A DNA stretch of 37,335 nucleotides from Desulfovibrionaceae bacterium CG1_02_65_16. Its GTDB lineage: Bacteria; Desulfobacterota; Desulfovibrionia; Desulfovibrionales; Desulfovibrionaceae. The notes under the pieces are model-generated. The model was not told where the DNA came from. It searched no databases and saw nothing but the letters and a program-made list of their open reading frames with translations. Position numbers and translations under genes: made by a program. Where the stretch lies: the NCBI GenBank assembly GCA_001871085.1, contig MNUQ01000130.1:1-37335 (forward strand), written 5' to 3'. Each line of letters begins with the position of its first letter. Position 1 is the first letter of the stretch. Positions 8,443-14,519 of this stretch are shown one piece after another.

Positions 8443-10025
8443 CGCCCTGGAACGACCTCTTCCTGGCCCTGCCCCTGCCGGAGCCCTGGCTGCGGGCGCT
8501 CTTGTTCGTGGTTTTCGGCCTGCACCTGCTCTTTGTGCTGCTGATGCTGGGCACCGCCATGCTCGGCCTGTTCTCCTTCCTTGAGGCCTGGCTGAAGGAC
8601 GACGCCGGGCGACAAAGCTGGAACAAGCGCGTGGTGGGCACGCACATGCCCCTCAAGAGCCTGGCGGTGGTGCTTGGCGTGGCCCCGCTGCTCATCATCC
8701 AGATCTACAACTCCGAGGCCTTCTTCACGGCCACGGGCATCTTCGCCTATGCCTGGATCGCGATCATCCCGCTGCTCATCGTGGCCTTTTTGTCCGTGGA
8801 CGTCTTTGGCCACAAACTGGACACGCGGCCCGTTGCGGCCCTGGTCTTCGCCTGCGTGGGCCTTGCGGCGCTGCTCACCGTGCCCGCGGTGTTCACCGGC
8901 GCGCTGGCGCTCATGGAGCGCCCGGGCCTGTGGGCGGCGGCGGCGGCTAAGGGACCGGCGGCGGCGGGATTCGCCACGCATTGGGTTTTCCGCTACCTGC
9001 ACGTGCTGGGCGCGGCTGTGGTTTTCGGCGGGGTGTTCCACCTCGTGTTCTCCGCCAAGGACCCGGAGCGCCGGGCCCGCATGCGCCGCTGGACGCTGGC
9101 CGCCCTGCTGTTCCAGGTGGTGGCCGGCTCGGCGCTGCTGGCCACGCTGGAGGGCCCCCTTGGCGCGCCGGCCGTGGTCGCGTTGACCCTCGGCGTGGCG
9201 CTGGCCATGCTGGCCGCGTGGCTGCTGCGCGCGCCCGAGACCGACGACGGCGCGTCGACGCGTTCCGCATCGGGCGGACGGGAGATTGGACGCGCCCGAC
9301 TGCTGTGGCTTCTGCCCGCCTTGCTGGTGACCATGCTGGCCGCCAGACAACTGCTGCAGGACCAGGCGCTTGAGCCGGAGCGCAGCGCGGCCCTGGCCGT
9401 CCGCGCCCAAAGGGCGCAGGTGCTGGCGGCGCAACAGCCCCGCGCGCTGGCCGAGTTCAACGCCAAGCTCGCCACCGTGTACGACAACGGAAAAACCATT
9501 TACGCCGGCAGCTGCCAGCCCTGCCATGGGGAAAACGGCCTGGGCGACGGCGCGGCCGCGCGGCGGCTGCTCATCCCTGCGGAGGACCTGAGCGCCATAC
9601 GGGCGGAGCGGGCCTACGTGCGCGAACTGCTTGTGCGCGGGGTGCCGGGTTCGGCCATGCCCTACTTCACCGTGTTCGACCGGGTGAAAATCGAAAGCCT
9701 GCTGGACGAGCTTGACGGCCGTTTCGCCATGCTGTCCAAGCCCGAAAAACCGCAAGCGGCCGCCGGCCCCGATGCCGCTAACGCCGCGCGCGTATGGGCG
9801 GAAACCTGCGCCACCTGCCACGCGCAGGACGGCAAGGGGAGCGCCTTCGGCCAGACGCTCAAGCCCGCCCCGCCGGACTTCTCGCGCTATGCGCTGACGC
9901 CGGAGCGTGCGCTGGCGGTCATCACCGAGGGCTACCCCGGCACGGTGATGCAGCCATACCGCGACCTGCCGGACGGCACGCGACGGGAGCTGGCGGTCTT
10001 CTGCCAAAGGCTGCGCGTAAAGTAG
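8439..10025 (+). CDS. Second CydA-like membrane subunit with two C-terminal cytochrome c domains
   Basis: A 528-residue integral membrane protein that looks like a diverged partner of the preceding one. It has about eight hydrophobic segments in the first 305 residues. A TM1 histidine (His29) sits in FGLHLLFVLL. FRYLHVLGAAVVFGG carries His188 at the place that aligns by eye with CydA His186, which its partner lacks. Two periplasmic c-haem motifs follow: CQPCH (359-363) and CATCH (457-461). With the TsdA-like protein and its partner the operon encodes five c-haem sites. The ATGA overlap implies translational coupling, and the pair probably forms a heterodimer. The gene ends 34 bases before a strong terminator. 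Whether the complex reduces O2, oxidises or reduces a sulfur compound, or uses another acceptor is not shown by sequence. Confidence 0.75.
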   Translation: MTPWNDLFLALPLPEPWLRALLFVVFGLHLLFVLLMLGTAMLGLFSFLEAWLKDDAGRQSWNKRVVGTHMPLKSLAVVLGVAPLLIIQIYNSEAFFTATGIFAYAWIAIIPLLIVAFLSVDVFGHKLDTRPVAALVFACVGLAALLTVPAVFTGALALMERPGLWAAAAAKGPAAAGFATHWVFRYLHVLGAAVVFGGVFHLVFSAKDPERRARMRRWTLAALLFQVVAGSALLATLEGPLGAPAVVALTLGVALAMLAAWLLRAPETDDGASTRSASGGREIGRARLLWLLPALLVTMLAARQLLQDQALEPERSAALAVRAQRAQVLAAQQPRALAEFNAKLATVYDNGKTIYAGSCQPCHGENGLGDGAAARRLLIPAEDLSAIRAERAYVRELLVRGVPGSAMPYFTVFDRVKIESLLDELDGRFAMLSKPEKPQAAAGPDAANAARVWAETCATCHAQDGKGSAFGQTLKPAPPDFSRYALTPERALAVITEGYPGTVMQPYRDLPDGTRRELAVFCQRLRVK

Positions 10026-10059
10026 AGCGTCATTCAATCCCGACCCTATCTGCGCCTGC

Positions 10060-10108
10060 AACGGCGCGCGCCCCCTGCCGCACGGGAAGCGCGCGCCGTT
10101 TTGTTTTT
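10060..10108 (+). terminator. Strong rho-independent terminator of the cytochrome operon
   Basis: A perfect 11-bp stem pairs 10060-10070 with 10090-10100 around a 19-base loop, followed at once by TTGTTTTT. It lies 34 bases after the last cytochrome gene and isolates that operon from the marR gene downstream. Confidence 0.9.
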
Positions 10109-10158
10109 GGCATAACCACGCGCCAATCCAGGCGAATAATTATTATCATACAACGATG

Positions 10159-10187
10159 TTGACATTATCCAGCGCGGAGAATATTAG
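10159..10187 (+). promoter_or_regulatory. Sigma-70-type promoter of the first marR gene
   Basis: A perfect -35 box TTGACA (10159-10164), a 17-base spacer and a -10 box TATTAG (10182-10187). The predicted transcription start falls at about 10194-10195, one or two bases before the ATG. A 10-bp palindrome, AATAATTATT, lies upstream at 10135-10144. Confidence 0.65.
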
Positions 10188-10195
10188 TACACACC

Positions 10196-10675
10196 ATGAA
10201 CGAACGCGAGGGACCAGAGAACGGAGAGCTGACCCACAAGCAGCGCCATCAGTTCAGCCAGATGCTGGAGAAACTGTATCAGTGCTGCACGGATCGCCAG
10301 GTCTACGTCTCCGAGAAGTTCGAGATCCCCCAGGCCGAACTGCGCTGCCTGCTGCTCTTTGGGCAGGAGCGCTATCTGACGGCCAAGGGCATCGCCGCGC
10401 GCCTAGGCATCGCCAGAAGCCGGGTGACCATGCTGGTCAACGGTCTGGTGGACAAGGGCTTCATCAGCAAGGTGCCGGACCCGGCGGACTCGCGCGTGGT
10501 GCTGCTGGCGCTGACGCCTGCGGGGCAGAAGGCCCAGCGCGACGTAACGTCCATGATGGACACCATGCGCGACGAGATTCTCAACGCCATCGACCCGGAG
10601 CGCCGCACCGCGCTGCTGCAGTCGCTGGATACGCTCAAAACGGCCATGGAGCGCGTGAGCGAGGCGCTGGAATAG
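10196..10675 (+). CDS. MarR-family transcriptional regulator
   Basis: A 159-residue winged helix-turn-helix protein. The DNA-binding core is at about 60-110: LTAKGIAARLGIARSRVTML is the recognition segment, then the wing with the MarR signature DPADSRVV and LTPAGQ. Cysteines at 30, 31 and 51 fall in and near the N-terminal dimer region, so thiol- or sulfane-sensing is possible but unproven. It stands between the cytochrome operon and the DsrE2/TusA cluster, transcribed in the same direction as both, and is the obvious candidate regulator of one or both. The start ATG has no well-spaced Shine-Dalgarno: GGAG lies 16 bases away and the promoter would give an almost leaderless message. Confidence 0.88.
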   Translation: MNEREGPENGELTHKQRHQFSQMLEKLYQCCTDRQVYVSEKFEIPQAELRCLLLFGQERYLTAKGIAARLGIARSRVTMLVNGLVDKGFISKVPDPADSRVVLLALTPAGQKAQRDVTSMMDTMRDEILNAIDPERRTALLQSLDTLKTAMERVSEALE

Positions 10676-10679
10676 TCTT

Positions 10680-10720
10680 CTATTTTTTTGACTATTTAGT
10701 TAATGCCAAGAACAATTATT
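10680..10720 (+). repeat. 41-bp element, copy A
   Basis: This segment matches 10944-10984 at 33 of 41 positions. Both begin with C-T-A and seven T residues running into TTGAC, then carry the imperfect palindrome GTTAATGCCAAGAAC (here 10699-10713). It starts 5 bases after the marR stop codon. TTGACT with AACAAT 17 bases downstream could be a weak promoter. Confidence 0.7.
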
Positions 10721-10943
10721 CAGTTATTTCCAGCAGTTTTAAGGAATACCAAGGCAATGAACGATTCATATCGCTATCAATATTTCACGAAAGATGAAAC
10801 AGGTCAAGGGGCAGGACCGGGACGAAGCGGTCCTTGCAACGGCGGCCGGCATGGCGGGCAATCCCCTATGGAACTGACCTGTTGCCCCACCGGACGGGAC
10901 GGGCGCAACGCGTGCGCCTGGCCGGCTCCCCGTCCTTGCGGCG
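10721..10943 (+). other. Structured intergenic segment, possible small RNA or cis-regulatory RNA
   Basis: No convincing gene is present; the frames here have poor codon use. Several inverted repeats could fold. A 9-bp long-range stem pairs AACAGGTCA (10798-10806) with TGACCTGTT (10875-10883). It encloses GCAGGACCG (10811-10819) pairing with CGGTCCTTGC (10828-10837). A second domain pairs 10892-10898 with 10929-10935 and encloses GGCGCA/TGCGCC (10902-10907/10913-10918). A seven-T run follows in copy B of the repeat. I cannot match it to a known riboswitch family by eye. Confidence 0.4.
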
Positions 10944-10989
10944 CTATTTTTTTGACCATATTGTTCATGGCAAGAACTAATTTTATATA
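10944..10989 (+). promoter_or_regulatory. 41-bp element copy B with candidate operator and promoter of the dsrE2-tusA operon
   Basis: Copy B holds the better palindrome GTTCATGGCAAGAAC (10963-10977; 7-base arms, one mismatch). It overlaps a candidate promoter: TTGTTC (10961-10966), a 17-base spacer and TATATA (10984-10989). A repressor bound here would cover the -35 box and spacer, which would fit the adjacent MarR protein. The leader to the next ATG would be about 78 bases. Confidence 0.5.
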
Positions 10990-11073
10990 GCAACACAGAA
11001 TTGCAGCCACAACACGCTGAAAAGACACGGCACAAACACGTTAACCGTACGAATCAATGTTGGTGGAGGATGT

Positions 11074-11622
11074 ATGGAATCGGAATTCGCGGCCCAGCTT
11101 GAGGAATTAAAGGCCCGTGTGGAGGGCCTGGAGCAGAATGCCCAGGAAAACAAGCTCTCCATGGTCGTCTTCTCCGGCGACATGGACAAGGCGCTGGCCT
11201 CGCTCATCATCGCCACCGGCGCGGCGGCCATGGGGATGGAGGTCATGATGTTCTTCACCTTCTGGGCCACCCCGCTGCTGCGCGACCCCAAGAAGGCCAC
11301 CCCCAGCAAGGACATGATGGGCACGATGTTCAGCGCCATGCTGCCCAAGGGCGCGGAGAAGGCCCAGCTCTCCAAGATGAACTTCGGCGGCATGGGCGCC
11401 AAAATGATGCAGGGGCTGATGAACAACAAGAACGTGGCCTCCCTGCCGCAGATGATCGAACTGGCCGGCGAGCTCGGCATCAAGATCTGCATTTGCGACA
11501 TGTCCATGAGCCTCATGGGCTTCAAGCGCGAGGAGATGATCGACTACCCCGACCTCATGTACTGCGGCGTGGCCACATTTTTGGAGCAGGCCCTTGGCAG
11601 CAAGGTTCAGCTCTTCATCTAA
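11074..11622 (+). CDS. DsrE2-like sulfur-transfer protein (DsrE/DsrF/DrsH family)
   Basis: A 182-residue protein of the DsrE2 group. Residues 1-27 form a predicted short coiled coil. The DsrE-like core then begins with MVVFSGDMDKALASLIIATG and a hydrophobic stretch at about 45-67. Cys141 in CDMSMSLMGF and Cys164 in MYCGVATFL are the likely persulfide-carrying residues, and Cys139 is an extra. DsrE2 proteins hand sulfane sulfur to or from TusA. The very next gene here is tusA, 25 bases downstream. GGAGG stands 6 bases before the ATG. Its place ahead of a DsrMK-like membrane pair suggests sulfur is delivered to, or taken from, a redox step at the inner membrane. Confidence 0.85.
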   Translation: MESEFAAQLEELKARVEGLEQNAQENKLSMVVFSGDMDKALASLIIATGAAAMGMEVMMFFTFWATPLLRDPKKATPSKDMMGTMFSAMLPKGAEKAQLSKMNFGGMGAKMMQGLMNNKNVASLPQMIELAGELGIKICICDMSMSLMGFKREEMIDYPDLMYCGVATFLEQALGSKVQLFI

Positions 11623-11647
11623 CAAAATCAACTAGAAGGAGTTTGTT

Positions 11648-11887
11648 ATGAGCACAATGGCTTTCGATAAGGAACTCGACCTGCGCAATCTGCCCTGCCC
11701 CATGCCCGTGGTGAAGATCAGCAAGGGCATCAAGGAAGTGGCCGTGGGCGGCGTGGTCAAGGCCGTCACCACCGATCCGGGCGCCCTGACGGACTTCCCC
11801 GCCTGGGCCAAGACCAGCGGCAACCAGATTCTGGGCACCGACGAGGCCGGCGGCGAGGTCAGCTTCTTCATCAAGCGCATGAAGTAG
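11648..11887 (+). CDS. tusA: TusA-type sulfur carrier protein
   Basis: A 79-residue TusA/SirA-fold protein. The signature LPCPMPVVK carries the sulfur-accepting Cys17 in the CPxP motif. Its length is normal for the family. The protein acts in the cytoplasm as a persulfide shuttle; relatives serve tRNA thiolation or dissimilatory sulfur metabolism. Linkage to dsrE2 and a DsrMK-like pair favours the dissimilatory role. AGAAGGAG lies just upstream of the start. A strong hairpin without a T tract follows the gene. Confidence 0.93.
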   Translation: MSTMAFDKELDLRNLPCPMPVVKISKGIKEVAVGGVVKAVTTDPGALTDFPAWAKTSGNQILGTDEAGGEVSFFIKRMK

Positions 11888-11896
11888 AGGCAACAA

Positions 11897-11928
11897 CGGG
11901 GCCGGGCGGAACGCTCCGCCTGGCCCCG
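11897..11928 (+). other. Strong intercistronic hairpin after tusA
   Basis: A 14-bp stem with one G-U pair (11897-11910 with 11915-11928) closes a four-base loop, ACGC. No T tract follows, so it is unlikely to be a full terminator. It may protect the dsrE2-tusA part of the message or reduce transcription into the membrane genes. Confidence 0.7.
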
Positions 11929-11945
11929 GCAACAAGGGGCTAGCA

Positions 11946-12653
11946 ATGGCGACGCTGTATTACCTGATTCTCGTTCCCATGGTCTACCTGGCGGTGGCGG
12001 TCTTTGTTCTCGGCACCATTTGGCGCATTGGCCGGCTGCTGGCCGCGCCTTCCGCCCCGCCGCCTCCGCCCATTTATCCTTTGCGCAAACCCGCGTGGCT
12101 CTTCGCCGTGGGCGACGCGCTGCTTTTGCCAACGGTGCTACGGCACAACTTCCGGCTGTGGCTGGCCCTGGCGCTGTTTCACCTGGGTCTGCTGGCCCTG
12201 CTTCTCGGCCACCTGGAGCTCATAGCCGAATTCAAGATCCTGCAGGTCGTTCCGCACGGCATCTTCCTCGGCCACGGCTTCGTCGGGCTCGCCGTGATTC
12301 TCTGCCTCATCTACTTTTTGTGCCGGCGCATGGTCTCCCCCACCAAGGAGCTTTCCGTGCCGGAAGACTACCTGCTGCTCGTGCTGTTCCTCTTCACCGC
12401 GCTGTTCGGCGCGCAGATGGACTGGGCGCGCACCTGGTACGACTACTCCAGCATGGGCGTGGATGAATACCGCGCGTACCTTTCAAGCCTCATCGCCCTC
12501 AAGCCCAACATAGAAGGCGTCACCTCCGCCGGGCACTCCTTCATGCTCGTGGGGCACATCTTCTTCGCCAACCTGCTCATCATGGCGTTTCCCTTCACCA
12601 AGCTCATGCACGCCATCTTCACCTTCGCCATGAACAAATTCAGGAGGGGCTAG
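11946..12653 (+). CDS. NarI/DsrM-like membrane cytochrome b subunit
   Basis: A 235-residue inner-membrane protein with about five hydrophobic segments, typical of the nitrate reductase gamma (NarI), DsrM, HmcE and TmcC group. Histidines in membrane helices (His79, His89, His197, His204, His222), notably in FHLGLLALLLGHLE and GHSFMLVGHIFF, are candidate ligands for two b haems. Partners of this type exchange electrons between the quinone pool and a cytoplasmic iron-sulfur subunit, here the gene that follows 2 bases after its stop. The start has AAGGGG upstream. It is shorter than DsrM of the dsrMKJOP complex, and no dsrJOP genes are nearby, so this is a two-subunit module. Confidence 0.82.
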   Translation: MATLYYLILVPMVYLAVAVFVLGTIWRIGRLLAAPSAPPPPPIYPLRKPAWLFAVGDALLLPTVLRHNFRLWLALALFHLGLLALLLGHLELIAEFKILQVVPHGIFLGHGFVGLAVILCLIYFLCRRMVSPTKELSVPEDYLLLVLFLFTALFGAQMDWARTWYDYSSMGVDEYRAYLSSLIALKPNIEGVTSAGHSFMLVGHIFFANLLIMAFPFTKLMHAIFTFAMNKFRRG

Positions 12654-12655
12654 CC

Positions 12656-13921
12656 ATGGAGGCCCAACTCAAGAACGATCTCGTCAATGTCTTCAAGTCC
12701 AAGCTCTCCAGCCAGATGCTGCTGAATCTGGACACATGCTCGCGCTGCGGGCTGTGCACCGAGGCCTGCCACGCCTACGCCTCCATTCCGCTGGTCAAAT
12801 ACGCCCCGGCGTACCGGGCCGAGGTGGTCCGGCGCATTTACAAGCGCTCCTTCACGGCCCAGGGCAAATTCGCGCCCGTCATGGGCGAGGCCAAGGAGAT
12901 AACCGACGCCGCGCTCATGGAGCTGAAGGAGGCCGCCTTCTCCTGCACGGGCTGCCGCCGCTGCATGGTGTACTGCCCCTTCGGCATAGACACCCAGCAG
13001 ATCATGTCCATCGCCAAGCTGCTCCTCGTGGCCGCCCAGGCCGAGCCCGAGACCCTCTCCATGCTGGCCGACATGTCCGTGTCCAAGGGCGAAAACATCG
13101 ACGCCTTCAAGGAAGGCTTCCTCTCGGGCATCAAGCGCCTGGAGGACCAGATGATCCAGACCTGGCGCGACGAGGCCGGCGAGGATCCCATCCCGACCGA
13201 TGTCGTCGGCGCGGATCTGCTCTACGTGGCCCTCGCCGGCGCGCACTCCATCATCCCCTCCGCGCGCATCTTCAACGCCGCGGGCGAAAAGTGGAGCCTG
13301 AGCTTTTTCGAGGCCGTGAACTTCGGCGCCTTTGTGGGCGACCCCACCAAGACCAAGCTCATTCTCGACCGCATTGTGAACGAGGCCAAGCGCCTGCGCG
13401 TCAAAGAGGTCTGCATCTGCGAATGCGGAACCGCCGTGCGCGTGGCCAAGCAGCTCAAAGGCGCGCCCTTCAAGGTCGTCAGCCTGACCGAGGTGCACGC
13501 CCGGTACATCCGCCAGGGCCGCATCAGGCTCAAGAAGCTGCCCGGCAGCTACACCTACCACGACCCCTGCCAGATAGCCCGCAACGGCGGCGTGTACGAC
13601 GAACCGAGGTACATCCTCAGCCATCTGGTCAACGACTTCCGCGAAATGTCGCCAGACCCCAAATACAACTGGTGTTGCGGCGGCGGCGGCGGGCTGGTCG
13701 CCATGGGCGACGAGACCCTCGACTTCCGCATGCAGTCCGCCAAGGTCAAGGCCGACCAAGTGCGAGGCAGCGGCGCGGACGTTGTGGTGACGGCCTGCGA
13801 GAATTGCCACACGCAGCTCAGCGACCTGAACAAGCATTACGGCCTGGGCAAGGAGGTCCGCTTCCTTTCCTCCCTGGTCGCGGACGCGCTGCTTCCCGAG
13901 CCCCAGGAAGCGCGCGGATAG
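12656..13921 (+). CDS. HdrD/DsrK-like iron-sulfur oxidoreductase subunit
   Basis: A 421-residue cytoplasmic protein. Two four-cysteine clusters of ferredoxin type lie at Cys28/31/34/38 and Cys97/100/103/107. The C-terminal half has the CCG domain. Cys305, Cys340-Cys341 and Cys381/Cys384 form CX34CCX39CX2C, the motif that binds the special catalytic [4Fe-4S] cluster in HdrB, HdrD and DsrK. Such subunits reduce or oxidise a disulfide or trisulfide using electrons from the membrane cytochrome b encoded just upstream. AGGAGG precedes the ATG. The likely substrate is a persulfide or trisulfide on a carrier protein (TusA or DsrE2, encoded in the same operon), by analogy with DsrK and DsrC. That substrate is inference. 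Confidence 0.88.
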   Translation: MEAQLKNDLVNVFKSKLSSQMLLNLDTCSRCGLCTEACHAYASIPLVKYAPAYRAEVVRRIYKRSFTAQGKFAPVMGEAKEITDAALMELKEAAFSCTGCRRCMVYCPFGIDTQQIMSIAKLLLVAAQAEPETLSMLADMSVSKGENIDAFKEGFLSGIKRLEDQMIQTWRDEAGEDPIPTDVVGADLLYVALAGAHSIIPSARIFNAAGEKWSLSFFEAVNFGAFVGDPTKTKLILDRIVNEAKRLRVKEVCICECGTAVRVAKQLKGAPFKVVSLTEVHARYIRQGRIRLKKLPGSYTYHDPCQIARNGGVYDEPRYILSHLVNDFREMSPDPKYNWCCGGGGGLVAMGDETLDFRMQSAKVKADQVRGSGADVVVTACENCHTQLSDLNKHYGLGKEVRFLSSLVADALLPEPQEARG

Positions 13922-13930
13922 ACCCCGGCT

Positions 13931-13975
13931 CCGGCGCGCCCGCACCTGGTCCCCCTCCGGGCGCGCCGGGGCTTT
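13931..13975 (+). terminator. Terminator-like hairpin after the HdrD/DsrK-like gene
   Basis: A perfect 12-bp GC stem pairs 13931-13942 with 13958-13969 and is followed only by GGCTTTA. The stem is strong but the T tract is short. It lies 9 bases after the stop codon. Confidence 0.6.
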
Positions 13976-14519
13976 AGGCGGAGAGTTTCCCGCCCGCAAG
14001 CCGCAGCGACATGCGGCGAAAAGAGAGCATCCGCTTGTGAAAATTTTCCCGCATTTGCGCCAGCACGTACGACAAGCAAGGAGCGAAGCGCTCGGCAACA
14101 GCAATGGCGGCGCCGCCACACGGGCTGCCCGTGCCGCATCCGAAACGGCGGCGCTGCCGTCCGGACAGCGCGTTTTCTCTTGTTTTGGCAATAGGCTGCG
14201 ATGCCGGAGCGGTCCGCCAACCTCGCGGTGGTCCGCCACGCCGGCCTGACGCTGATCGCGGCCCCCCGGCGCCGCGCGGATACTCTCCGGTCCGCGTGGC
14301 GCCGGGCTGTTGCCGCAAGGCAACGCCCCCATTGCGGCAAAGATTTTTGTAATGCGCTTATTTTTTAAAATAAATTATGTGAATTTTATCCCGTACCAGA
14401 CCTCAAAAACAGGAGTCGTCAAGACGGGGAACGCAACAAACTGGGAATAAACGCAAAAGCGGCCGGATTGGGACAGGCTTCGGCCACCCCCTTGTCTTCA
14501 ACAGCAAACGGAGGAGTTC
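13976..14519 (+). other. 544-base intergenic region with several hairpins; possible small RNA or attenuator
   Basis: No frame here has convincing coding character. Hairpins seen are CACGGG/CCCGTG (14119-14124/14128-14133), GCGCTG/CAGCGC (14151-14156/14166-14171) followed by GTTTTC, and a 13-bp stem (14268-14280/14291-14303). Two overlapping alternatives then occur: GTTGCC-GCAA-GGCAAC (14309-14324) or TTGCCGCAA/TTGCGGCAA (14310-14318/14332-14340) followed by AGATTTTT. The last looks like a terminator. An AT-rich stretch follows that may hold the promoter of the outer-membrane channel gene: TTGTAA (14347-14352) and TAAATT (14371-14376). Confidence 0.4.

Noticed and set aside
7027..10025. Ordinary cytochrome bd oxidase (cydAB)
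   Set aside because: Both proteins carry C-terminal c-haem domains, lack the quinol-site GRQPW motif, and no CydB is present.
10703..10990. Possible 95-codon gene between marR and dsrE2
   Set aside because: Poor codon use, no ribosome-binding site, no family resemblance, and it runs through the repeat elements and hairpins.
11946..13921. Canonical dsrMK of the dsrMKJOP complex
   Set aside because: The cytochrome b is short and dsrJ, dsrO and dsrP are absent, so only a DsrMK-like module is claimed.
13974..14318. Possible 114-codon minus-strand gene in the intergenic region before the FadL-type gene
   Set aside because: Arg/Gly/Ser-rich product with no recognisable domain; the region is dominated by hairpins, which explain the open frame poorly but the coding case is weaker.
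14375..14400. CRP-like site (TGTGA half) before the FadL-type gene
   Set aside because: Only one half-site is present; the second half does not match.
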